DNA of 64,000 nucleotides from Macrostomum hystrix (Eukaryota > Platyhelminthes > Macrostomidae). The position numbers and the translations under genes were made by a program. Location of the stretch: positions 59,547 through 123,546 of the forward strand of contig CATNEN010000036.1 in assembly GCA_950097015.1 (NCBI GenBank). Direction: 5' to 3'. The notes beneath the pieces are model-generated. The model was not told the DNA's origin, searched no databases, and was given only the letters and a program-made list of their open reading frames with translations. Positions 26,352 to 36,420 of the stretch are shown here, piece by piece. How positions within the stretch are numbered: position 1 is the first letter of the stretch; each line of letters starts with the position of its first letter.

Positions 26352-27799
26352 ACTTCTCAAAATTAAAATCGAAATAAAAAACGTCGAATTTTATAACTTT
26401 CCTAATTAGCAACGTATATGGGTTAAAGGAAAGTTAATTGAGGAGAATATTGGCGAGAATAGTAAAAAGTAATAATCCACTGCAACGTCTTTGATTCTCG
26501 CCTTTTTACATCTTGGTCATTGATTTGTCTTTTTAAATATAAATACCTGTTCCAAGGACCACTACAAGAGACTTCTATTGTTCCTTGATCTGAACAGCCA
26601 TAAATAAAAAACTTGTAATTGCTTCGATTTTAGCATTTGATTGAAATTTTAATAAAATCCAGAAATAATTCTACGTAGACTCTAAAGTAGTGCAGTTTTT
26701 AAGAGCTATGTGAAAGATCAGATTTGTTATTTTCAACCTATCTTTCTTGGAAACACTTGACACCCATGACATCCCTAGGCCTACTACAGCTAGGGCGATA
26801 TGTATCTACTGTATGTCATTTGTCATTGTACTTAAACGTTAAATGTACATGGCAGATTCAAGATATCTTGACATAGAAAGAATAATTTCTCCGTCCTACA
26901 ACAGCCCCATAATACTAAGATGATAGAAAATGTGAACCATGCTGTCATATGCTGTCCCATTTTCCATGGTCCCATAATAAAAAACTTGCCTTGGAATAAG
27001 CCTATAAAGTATAAGTATTGTGCTGTGAATCACGAAGTTTACCCACAAAAAGGTCTTACAAAAACATTTAGAGAAATAGGCCTAGGCCTATTCACCAGTT
27101 TTTATAAAAATTCAGAAAGTGGCAATTAAAAAAGACATGATTTTAAAATAAGTTTGTTAGATTTTTAGATTAGCTATTTAATGAAATTAATTAATGTTCA
27201 TCTTCATAACTTACGAAATCTGGACTCTGGACTAGTACTAGCTTAGCTTATAGTTATAGCTAGGCCAACTTTTTTAAATTTTGAGTTACCCTTTTAAATA
27301 TTTTATGCTAATCTTTTGAATTGAGCTCATGCTTTTGGTAGCTTATTAATTTTTTTAAACTAAGGAAGAGCATTGTTTTAATTTATTTAATTTTCAACAT
27401 GTTTTGCCTTTGCTTAAGGCATCATCAGGAACAGTTTATGTGGTGAAAGTTGACATAGACAGTAAATAAATAGGGTTGAGTAAGGTTCACTAAGTCAATG
27501 TAAATAGGTATGGGGTCATTTGAATTGCACAAAAATGCACACAAAGGTGAATAGATCAAAGGTTACGTAATAGAGGGAGTAAAGAGAAAGAGAAAAGAGT
27601 GAGTGAGAGTGAGGTAGTACTAATGGCAATGCATGCCTGAGTTTTTTGGGCATATGCACATGGGAAGTTAACTAATCTCCCTCAACAATTAAAAAAATCA
27701 TAGTTGAGCAAAAAAAAACTTTTTTAATTAAAGAGAAAAATTTGGCACTGATAGGCCTACTATTTGCATTTATATAATAGTTAATAATAATAATAATTG
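26352..27799. other. intergenic sequence between the two family 2 SINEs
   Basis: AT-rich, with no gene recognised. The minus strand near 27388-27432 contains CTGATGATGCC...GGCAAAACATGTTG, which resembles the hammerhead-like motif of Penelope-type retroelements (see findings). Confidence 0.4.
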
Positions 27800-28075
27800 A
27801 TTACACCTGCCCCAATTGGGTCAGATGTGCAGCCGACAGCACAGCTGCAGCTAATGCGCGGCGCATCTGAAGGCTGCGTACAGCTGTTCAGTCCATGGAC
27901 TGGGGGGACGCCACACCCACCTTCAATTATCCCAGCTGATGCTGGTACCCATTTAACAGCTGGGTGAACTGAAGCAATGCAGAGTTAAGTGTCTTGCTAA
28001 AGGACACAAATTGTTCCAGTGGAGTCGGGAATCGAACCCCCGACCTTCAAGTCGTGAGTCCGACGCCTCACTATA
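27800..28075 (-). mobile_element. tRNA-derived SINE, family 2, copy 2
   Basis: Reverse copy of the element at 25776-26045. On the minus strand it reads GTCGGACTCACGACTTGAAG, then GGGGGTTCGATTCCCGACTCC (a good B box), TCCTTTAGCAAGACACTTAA-like, the CAGCTG body and the CAGGTGTAATC tail. It keeps segments that copy 1 has lost, such as the GACACTTAACTC stretch. Confidence 0.75.
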
Positions 28076-28574
28076 TATATATTATATTATATATATGCAT
28101 ATAAATAGTATCTAATAGCTCTTTATTTCATATATCATAATAAAGTGATTCAAAGAACTTAAGCTTCTTAAGCTTAAGGTTTATGATATTTTAGTTAAGT
28201 AATTGCTTTGATAGTAGTAGAAAATAATACTCATGATTCTACTTATTTCCAAAGTTTTTTTATAAGAATAATAACATTTGTAGTTTTGTATTGGGTTAAA
28301 ATCAAAATTTTTATGCACCTAAGTTATTAATTGCTTATTTGCTTACTTTATTATAATAGACTTCTCATATACCATATGTATATATACTATAATAAATACG
28401 AGTATGTTTATAACATTTAGCTATTGTCAAACATTATATAATTCAATTGGCCTATATAAACATTGTTTGTAAATTTCTTTGAAGATTTTGTTGATTCAAT
28501 CAATTATCAGTACTTTCTGTCAGTGAATTTACCAAAATAATGATTAGATTTTTCAGATTATACCCATAAAAAGC

Positions 28575-30394
28575 ATGGAAGATGCTCTACTATCCATGGA
28601 GACTACCACAGAGATGGAGTCTCTATACAACATGTATGGCTTTGATGGTGTAGCTGAGCCTAAAACTGACATTTCGACTTCATTTGCCACTCCTAGCCTT
28701 CCAAGGTTCGTGTACAGTTTATTTCGCCAATTTAGTCAAGCTACTATTACGCAATCAATACTAGATGCATCTCACCTGTACCCCATTATTCAGCTTGGAC
28801 TCTTCCTCAGTCGCTGACATCGAGGTCAGGCTGCGACCATTGAAACGACTGCCGCCAGACACTCGCTACATGTTCCAACGCTACGGAGACTGTTTAGACG
28901 CCCTTGACGCCCAATTCGACCTGCTAATGCGTCGCCTTCTCGCCCAGGCTGCGTCAGTAGCAACGGGACTGTCCGACAGTGACAGTGTCGGGCTGTCATT
29001 GACTGCACCGGACGAAGCCTCCCACGAGCCGTGCCTGCTGATTGGCCGGGTGGTGCCGCCGTCTGCTGCGGCTTCGTCTGCGTCGACGTCTATTGCGGCA
29101 ACTTCGTCGACGGCTGCGTCTACTGTCGAAGTGGACGGTCGTTTGGCGCCGCCGGCCCTGCTGCTCGAATGCCCGTCATCGTCAGGCGCAGCAATTGTTA
29201 GCGTCGATTTAACCGGCTGCTCGAACGGCTCCGGCAGTCGCTATTCATTGTTTCCCGGTCAGGTGATCGGCGTCCGTGGTTCGAATCCCACTGGTAAATT
29301 ATTTCTAGCCGACGCCGTCCTGACGCCTTCGCCGCCGCCACCGGTGGAGCTGACACCGGCTGGTCAGGCCAGCCTGGACTTGGCGCTGGCCAGCGGTCCT
29401 TTCGACACCGACTCTCTGGCCGCTCTGCTGCGCGCCTGCGCCGGCGGGCGTGACAGGCCGCACGTCCTGCTCATCACCGGCCCTGGCTGGCGTCGAATTA
29501 CTTCTGCTGCTTCCGGCAGTGTCGATCCGAATATGGAATCCGCCGCGAAATTCTGTCAGCAGCGCGGAGTACAGCTGGTCATTCAGGTTGGAATTCTGTT
29601 GATTCTGTTCACTTGTATAGCCTTAGCCTACCCTACCAAACATAACCTACCCTACCAAGCATAGCCTACCCTACCAATCATAGCCTACCCTACCAATCAT
29701 AGCCTACCCTACCAATCATAGCCTACCCTACCAAGCATAGCCTAGCCTACCAAGCATAGCCTACCCTACCAATCATAGCCTACCCTACCAATCATAGCCT
29801 ACCCTACCAAGCATAGCCTACCCTACCAAGCATAGCCTACCTAGCATAGTTTATCCTACGAACCCTGGCCTGCAGGCTCCGCCAGGGCCAGTGTACCCGG
29901 CCCCAGAGCTGGCTAGCCCGGGCCACGGCGCCATCTGCGTCCCCGATCCTGCTCAGCTGCTGGTTGAAACCTCCGGCCACCAGCTGGCCTTCACCGGCAT
30001 CGACACCGTGGCCCACTTGGCCGCCGAGGAGGTCAGCGGAGGAGGCGGCAGCGACGCCCAGGACGGTGCCAGCGGAGATCGACTGAGCCGCCTGGCCGGC
30101 CACATGCTGTCTCAGGCCTCAATCTACCCGCTGCTGCCGTCTCACGACTCACTGCCATTGGATTATCCCCTCTGGGGTGAGCACTGCTCACTGGGCGATC
30201 AAACTCCTCATCTTCTAGTTGCAGCCTCCCAGGTTAAACCGTTTATCAGCCTGCTGCCGGCCGGTACTAGCGACTCCACCAGCCAGCCTCGATGCTGCTT
30301 CGTCAATCCTGGCCGACTAGCGCGCGGCACCTACGCCCGGGTCAGGCTGGCGGCGGATGGCCGGCTAGCTGACGCTCAGATTATGCGACTCTGA
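28575..30394 (+). CDS. POLA2: DNA polymerase alpha subunit B (3 exons)
   Basis: Exons 28575-28705, 28794-29586 and 29876-30394, with matching phases; 480 residues against about 600 in vertebrates. Landmarks of the B subunit are in order: YMFQRYGD near residue 65, YSLFPGQVIGVRGSNPTGK in the OB-fold part (about 193-211), GPFDTDSL and DRPHVLLITGP of the inactive phosphoesterase domain, PVYPAPEL at the start of exon 3, then SQASIYPLLP and CCFVNPGRLARGTYARVRL near the C terminus. It is the regulatory subunit of the nuclear polymerase alpha-primase complex that starts DNA synthesis. The N-terminal helical domain that other B subunits have is nearly absent, and several loops are shortened. TTTTTCAG lies 18 nt before the ATG and could be a trans-splice acceptor, or the join of an upstream exon that I cannot see. 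Confidence 0.88.
29632..29848 (+). repeat. 19-bp minisatellite in POLA2 intron 2
   Basis: About 11 copies of a 19-bp unit (CATAGCCTACCCTACCAAT, with AAG as a variant end) occupy most of a 289-nt intron. They start about 45 nt after the donor and stop about 25 nt before the acceptor. Confidence 0.95.
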
Positions 30395-30529
30395 ACTGCC
30401 CGGAGCCGGGGACTAGCCCGGCTTTTCTAGGAATCTGCTGGCTGGACTGGTGACATTTAGAAACTCTTTTAAGTTTGCTGTCGGCCGCTTAATTAAGTAG
30501 ACTGTTTCCACCCTTCTAATCTATCTTTT

Positions 30530-31320
30530 CCGCCTCTACAATTACCTCCTTTCCGCCTTTACTATTCCCTCTTTTCCGCTCCTACCGTTTCCTCCTTTCC
30601 GCCCCTTCTATTCACTCCTTTCCGCCCCTACTATTCACTCATTTCTGCCCCTACTATTCCCTCCTTTCCGCCCCTACAATTCACTCCCTTCCGCCCCTAC
30701 TATTCACTCCCTTCCGCCCCTACTATTCACTCCCTTCCGCCCCTACTATTCACTCCCTTCCGCCCCTACTATTCACTCATTTCTGCCCCTACTATTCCCT
30801 CCTTTCCGCCCCTACAATTCACTCCCTTCCGCCCCTACTATTCACTCCCTTCCGCCCCTACTATTCACTCCCTTCCGCCCCTACTATTCACTCCCTTCCG
30901 CCCCTACTATTCACTCATTTCTGCCCCTACTATTCCCTCCTTTCCGCCCCTACAATTCACTCCCTTCCGCCCCTACTATTCACTCCCTTCCGCCCCTACT
31001 ATTCACTCATTTCTGCCCCTACTATTCACTCATTTCTGCCCCTACTATTCACTCATTTCTGCCCCTACTATTCACTCCCTTCCGCCCCTACTATTCACTC
31101 ATTTCTGCCCCTACTATTCACTCATTTCTGCCCCTACTATTAACTCATTTCCGCCCCTACTATTCACTCATTTCTGCCCCTACTATTCACTCATTTCTGC
31201 CCCTACTATTCACTCCCTTCCGCCCCTACCATTCCCTCCTTTCCGCCCCTAAAATTCACTCCCTTCCGCCCCTACTATTCACTCCCTTCCGCCCCTTCAA
31301 TTCCCCCTTTTCCGCTAATC
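30530..31320 (+). repeat. 23-bp minisatellite between POLA2 and ATG13
   Basis: About 33 copies of a 23-bp pyrimidine-rich unit made of TTCCGCCCCTACTATTCACT and CCC. A variant ATTTCTGCCC recurs at 30641, 30779 and 30917, i.e. every 138 bp, or six units, so a six-unit block has been duplicated. The array starts about 140 nt after the POLA2 stop codon and may lie in its 3' UTR. Confidence 0.95.
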
Positions 31321-32475
31321 CTCTAATCTTCCCTCAAAATCCTAATCTTCCCTTTCCGCCTCTACTCTCCCCTAATCGGGTGTCGTTTTTTTGAGAAGCA
31401 CTTAAATGCTAGTTGACAACATATTTATATTTATTATACAATTTATCGTGTGGTTTACAGTTTAGGTCATTTTTCAATCTAGAAAAAAATCGTCTTAAGG
31501 CTTTTTAAAAGTTTATTTTCATGTAATGTTGTTCTGAAGCATTTCTTCCATCTGCTTTTATCGAATCCTACAAAATTTAGCTAAGTTTAAGTTGTTGCAG
31601 CTCTATTGTCTTTAGAAGTGTTTTTGTGTATGTAAGTTGAGTTGCATTTAAATTTTATTGCAATAATCTTATTATATAATTGAATTGTTTACACTTTCCA
31701 TTCGGGTCATTTAATACAGTTCTTAAACATATTGGCATTTATATACCTACTTACAACAGTAACATGCTATGTTTATAGTTCTATTTTTACACAGTAATCA
31801 ATGCTTCCCCTTAAATGCCTAGTGCATGTGCCTAATAATCTGGTATAATGTAGTTATTTATTTCATGCCCTAATTAAATTGTCTATAATTCCTGTAATTT
31901 CCTGAGTCTTTGTGTTTTTTTTAAAACAATTTTTTCGTAAATGCTACTGCCAGTAGCAGTAGGGTATTTAAATACTAAAAAATAGAGACACCGCTTAAGG
32001 TAAACTACTGCAAGTAGTGATATTGATTTTTATGAATTTGTCTAGTTTATAATCAGGGTTTCGATTCGCGACTCCACCGTGTTCTTTAAGACACTAAGAC
32101 ACTAAATTCCTCATTGCTTGGGTGCCTGTGAATACTGTAAGCAGAATAAATATTCCCTATATTTGTGGTTCTTACCACCAGATACTCCTCTCCAGAGAAT
32201 ATTTTTATTCTAGAAGTTGTCTCCTCGGTTAGAGTAGAAAAATTTAGTCCGTGTTCTGGATTGATTAAATATTTTGGGAAATACAGAGGAAAGAAAAATG
32301 ACTTATAGACTAAGTGGCTGTACGCAGAAGAGATGATGAGAGTGTGACTGATTCGTGAATTAAAAAATTCCTATTCAGCATTGAAACCACAGCCGAATCT
32401 CGCATCCCGATTGGTTGGATGCAGTGCTGCACGAACGCATTAATTATAGCGCATTGCATTTGAAGAACCCACCCA
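31321..32475. other. intergenic, POLA2 to ATG13; SINE-like fragment inside
   Basis: AT-rich sequence without a gene. At about 32048-32140, GGGTTTCGATTCGCGACTCC followed by ACCGTGTTCTTTAAGACACT looks like a B box and adjoining body of a third tRNA-derived SINE, truncated at its 5' side. Only one copy was seen, so this is tentative. Confidence 0.4.
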
Positions 32476-32479
32476 GCCC

Positions 32480-34369
32480 ATGGACCAGCAGCGGCACTCT
32501 TACGAAGAGGGTCGCTATGTAAACAAACTGTTTCGCTGCTTTGTCCTGCGCAGCATTCAAGTCATCCTGCAGAGCCGGGCTAGTCGCCTGTTCCGATGCG
32601 TTTGTCGCGACCACAGCTCTGTTGAGATGCTCGGCCTGAGCTTAGAAGACGATCCCCAGATTGCCCTGTCGGTGAAGCATCGGCTGGCTGGACTGCCCGA
32701 TCTGAGACACGGTGACGCCGTCTCTGTGCAAGTCTTTCTCACCTGCTCTGAGAATATCGGCGACGGCAGGGCTGTTGCTGAGGTCGACGGAGCTGAAGGC
32801 GAGCGGCTTTACCTGGAAGTGTGGACTTTTCGCTACGCAGACGAGAACGATCCGCAGATTCGACGAGCTAAGGTAGATCAGCGATTTTAATGTTGCTATG
32901 CAAATTAGTGTCCTTAGCAACGATTAGAATATAGCAATGTCTGGTGTCGAGACTTGACAAACCTTAAAGCTTCCTTAGCAACGCCCTCAGATATTATTAT
33001 CTACAAAAATCTCTCGGCACAATGTCTGGGTCTCGGCATCGGTAATTATTTATTAATAATAAGTATAATACTAAGCCCTAATAATATCAACTGTACTTAA
33101 GAAATCCTCAGGGTCTTTGTTATCTACAGCTAACATAATGTTAACAACAAATTGAGCGTCCTTGGTAACGCATACGTTTTAAGCTTAACCGCATTGATAG
33201 GTAGCTCGTAGGTAATTAATTTTTTGTTACCTTAACTGACCATTTCTCTAATCTGAATCCGGCACTCGAACCAGGCATTCGACCGCCTCACTGTGGCCCT
33301 CAAAGCTCTGTGGTCCGTGGCTCGCGCCCTGCCAGCCTATCGCGTAGCGCGTCGCGAAGTGACCGAGCGACGCGTCTTGTGCTACCGCCTGCTGGCTGGC
33401 GCAGCGGATCCGGCCGTCCTGGGGCCGGGCTACCAGAACCGGCGCGTTGCCTCGGTCAGAAGCCTGGCCGGGACGCTATCTCTCACCTGCTCGTTTCGCA
33501 GTCCAATTCGCATTGGCCCGGAGTCGATGCGGCTGGACGAGGCTCATTATCAGATGGCTGACAGTGTCAGTGCTGAGGATACAGTCGACACTGTTGATGC
33601 TCCAGTTGTTAAAGAAAATGTTGAGTCTATTCTCAAACTAGAGCAGCCGATGAGCATATCAGCGAGTGTTGAAGAGCAGCAGCAGCAGCAGCAGCAGCAG
33701 AAGGAGGCTAAACTGGCGATTATCAAACAATCGATCTTCTGTCCAGCTGGTCCATTTGCTAATGGCTACGACTTCGATGTTCCCGATGGCGGCGTCGGTG
33801 ACTACGTAGACTTTTTCGACGATCTGCCGTTCAGTTCGTTGATGCTGAATCAGGACACTGCCGCATCCGGTGCGGAAGTTGGCGTTAACGACGAAGACGA
33901 TGGAGATATTTTCGATAATGACGACATCCTCGAACAGGAAGGTCCTTGCGAATTGTCGGCGGAATTGTCCGACGGCGAAGACAATGTTGCGGAGAACGAT
34001 GCCGACAAGTTAGACAATATCGCCGCCGCCGTGTCTGCGACTCAATTGTCTCAGCCCACGATAGACGAAGCAGCTGGCAAAGCCGTTGACGACGACGCAG
34101 AGGACGCCAAGGAGGCGACCGAGTCCTACGGCGTGTTGTCGGAGTATATGCCATTCGCCAGCGACAGTTCGGCGGCAGATCTGCAACGACTGGAGCAGTT
34201 GAAATCTGCCGTTCGATTGGAGATGTTTGCCGCGCCGCCGCCGTTGGTCGATCGCATCGGCGACATTCCGCGCCAGTTGGAGTTTTTCGAACGCGATCTA
34301 GCAGACTTTGATCGAATGCTGAACAACATGCTGGAGCGGAGCAGCGATTCAGAAGCTGAGGAACTTTGA
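32480..34369 (+). CDS. ATG13: autophagy-related protein 13 (2 exons)
   Basis: Exons 32480-32872 and 33275-34369, joined in phase 0; 495 residues, near the usual 480-520. The N-terminal HORMA domain spans both exons: KLFRCFVLRSIQVILQSR at about 16-33, LYLEVWTFRYADEND, then FDRLTVALKALWSVARALPAYR and YQNRRVASVRSLAGTLSLTC. These match ATG13 block by block. The C-terminal half is acidic and probably disordered, with a Gln tract near 265-272. YVDFFDDLPF (308-317) sits where other ATG13 proteins have their LC3-interacting region; FDDL fits the core pattern. The last segment, ERDLADFDRMLNNML, matches the conserved C-terminal end. ATG13 is the scaffold of the ULK1/ATG1 kinase complex that starts autophagosome formation in the cytoplasm. 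Confidence 0.9.
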
Positions 34370-34571
34370 GCTAGTTTTAAAACTGACATGCCATCTCCAT
34401 GCCGCAAATATCAAGTGTCTTTTATATATACTACTTGATTCAAACAGTGATCAAAGTAGTATGAAATGCATGTTGCGACGAAGCGCCTCCCCTCGTTGAT
34501 TACTTTTTTTGTCATTCATGCTCGCCGCCTTTTACGGAGAAGATTAACAGAAGATAATAGGAAAATCATCA

Positions 34572-34577
34572 AATAAA
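34572..34577 (+). terminator. polyadenylation signal of ATG13
   Basis: AATAAA about 200 nt after the ATG13 stop codon, the first canonical signal downstream. The 41-bp minisatellite begins about 50 nt further on. Confidence 0.55.
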
Positions 34578-34629
34578 AACATGCTCATTTACTCAAACCT
34601 TTCGGAGCAAATGTGCAATAGTCCGTTGG

Positions 34630-35275
34630 ACCATTCTCCCACTTATCCCTCATTTATCACAATCAGTTTCTCAAATCTCCCACTTATCCCTCATTTATCA
34701 CAATCAGTTTCTTAATTCTCCCACTTATCCCTCATTTATCACAACCAGTTTCTTAAATCTCCCACTTATCCCTCATTTATCACAACCAGTTTCTTAAATC
34801 TCCCACTTATCCCTCATTTATCACAACCAGTTTCTTAATTCTCCCACTTATCCGTCATTTATCACAACCAGTTTCTTAAATCTCCCACTTATCCCTCATT
34901 TATCACAACCAGTTTCTTAAATCTCCCACTTATCCGTCATTTATCACAATCAGTTTCTCAAATCTCCCACTTATCCCTCATTTATCACAATCAGTTTCTC
35001 AAATCTCCCACTTATCCCTCATTTATCACAATCAGTTTCTTAAATCTCCCACTTATCCCTCATTTATCACAATCAGTTTCTCAAATCTCCCACTTATCCC
35101 TCATTTATCACAATCAGTTTCTCAAATCTCCCACTTATCCCTCATTTATCACAACCAGTTTCTCAAATCTCCCACTTATCCCTCATTTATCACAATCAGT
35201 CTCTCCATTTTCTCACTTATCCCTCATTTATCACAATCAGTCTCTCCAGTCCCTCACTTATCCCTCATTGAAATC
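34630..35275 (+). repeat. 41-bp minisatellite after ATG13
   Basis: About 15-16 copies of a 41-bp pyrimidine-rich unit containing TCTCCCACTTATCCCTCATT and ATCACAATCAGTTTCT. Variants differ at CAATCAG/CAACCAG and CTCAAA/CTTAAA/CTTAAT. The last two copies are diverged. Confidence 0.95.
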
Positions 35276-35940
35276 TTATGTAACTAACTGGAAATAAGAA
35301 ATATAATCAAATCTATTAAGTTATCAACAGAAAAAAATATTTTTTCTTCTGTTTTGTCTTTTGTCTTTCTTAAGTAAGAAATGGAAATTGTTTGTTATCG
35401 TAAAAACTATTTTCTTTAGCCCCTAGACAAGGGCGTCAAACATTATTTATTAGATTTTGTAATTATTGCGTGCTGTATTGTCTGGTCTTAATTATCATTG
35501 TCTGATTGTCTGATTAGTAATTGTTTTGTGATCCGGAACATATTTTTATAAAACTACTATAAGTAGAAGCTAATGGACATTAGTGTGAATATGCGTGTCT
35601 AGGGTACATTCGCGTCTTTCGTCATTTCGCCTTGTAAAAAATTATTGTAAAACTTTACGCATATATATATATATATTTGTCGAGCATATGTTCACTTTAA
35701 TTACTAAGAGTAGGCTAGTAGTTGATGTTATTTTTTTCGCAGCTATGTGAAACTCCTTCGTCATGCATGTTTAATCAATTTGAAAATAAATTTCATGAGG
35801 TTGATTAGAATTGTAACTTGCTCGATTAAATTGATCATCCAGTAAGCATGAATTTATTCTTCTCATTTAATGCAGACTATAATAATTTTTGTCTGTAAAC
35901 ATTTAAATAGCTCGTACAATAGATGGTGTCTATTCTAAGT
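35276..35940. other. intergenic, no gene recognised
   Basis: AT-rich and unique-looking, with a short AT dinucleotide run near 35661-35675. No coding or RNA signal seen. Confidence 0.4.
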
Positions 35941-35943
35941 GCA

Positions 35944-36290
35944 CATTCGGGTGGTGGGTAGTAGAGCGGTCTGACGCGTTGGCCTCTCGCACCAAGGTCC
36001 CTGAGCTCGATTCCAAGGTGAGGCCGCATTTAATTGGTGCACAGCCATAGAGTGATGGGGCCTTGTCATGCAATTTACGCCTTTGAGGGCTAGCACCAAC
36101 CTCCAAGGCACAGTGAGAGTGAACACTGTCTGACGATGAGAAAGAGCGTGTGCCTGCGTACAGTATCTGTGTGCGTGTGTGCTCAGGAGTCAGCGAAATG
36201 GGCAGAATTGCCTCCTTGCTGGCTGCGGGTCTAGTGTCACCAAATGATGTGCCATTGCCTGCAGCCCTCCTGCAATTATTTATTTATATA
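35944..36290 (+). mobile_element. tRNA-derived SINE, family 1, copy 3
   Basis: A nearly complete copy with the tRNA-like head (GTAGAGCGGTCTGACGCGTT; B box GAGCTCGATTCC) and the whole body down to GCAGCCCTCCTGCAATTATT. A segment of about 30 bp after GATGAGAAAGAG is missing relative to copy 4. It ends about 130 nt before the QNG1 start codon, so it may overlap that gene's promoter or 5' UTR. Confidence 0.85.
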
Positions 36291-36420
36291 TTTAACAAGG
36301 GCACATTGTTACCCACAAGATTCGAACTCTTGACCTCTACTAAACAGTGCAGCGACTTCTTAAAACTTGAAATCCTTCGATCCTAGGATACAATCGACAT
36401 CGACATTGCAGACCTTGGCG

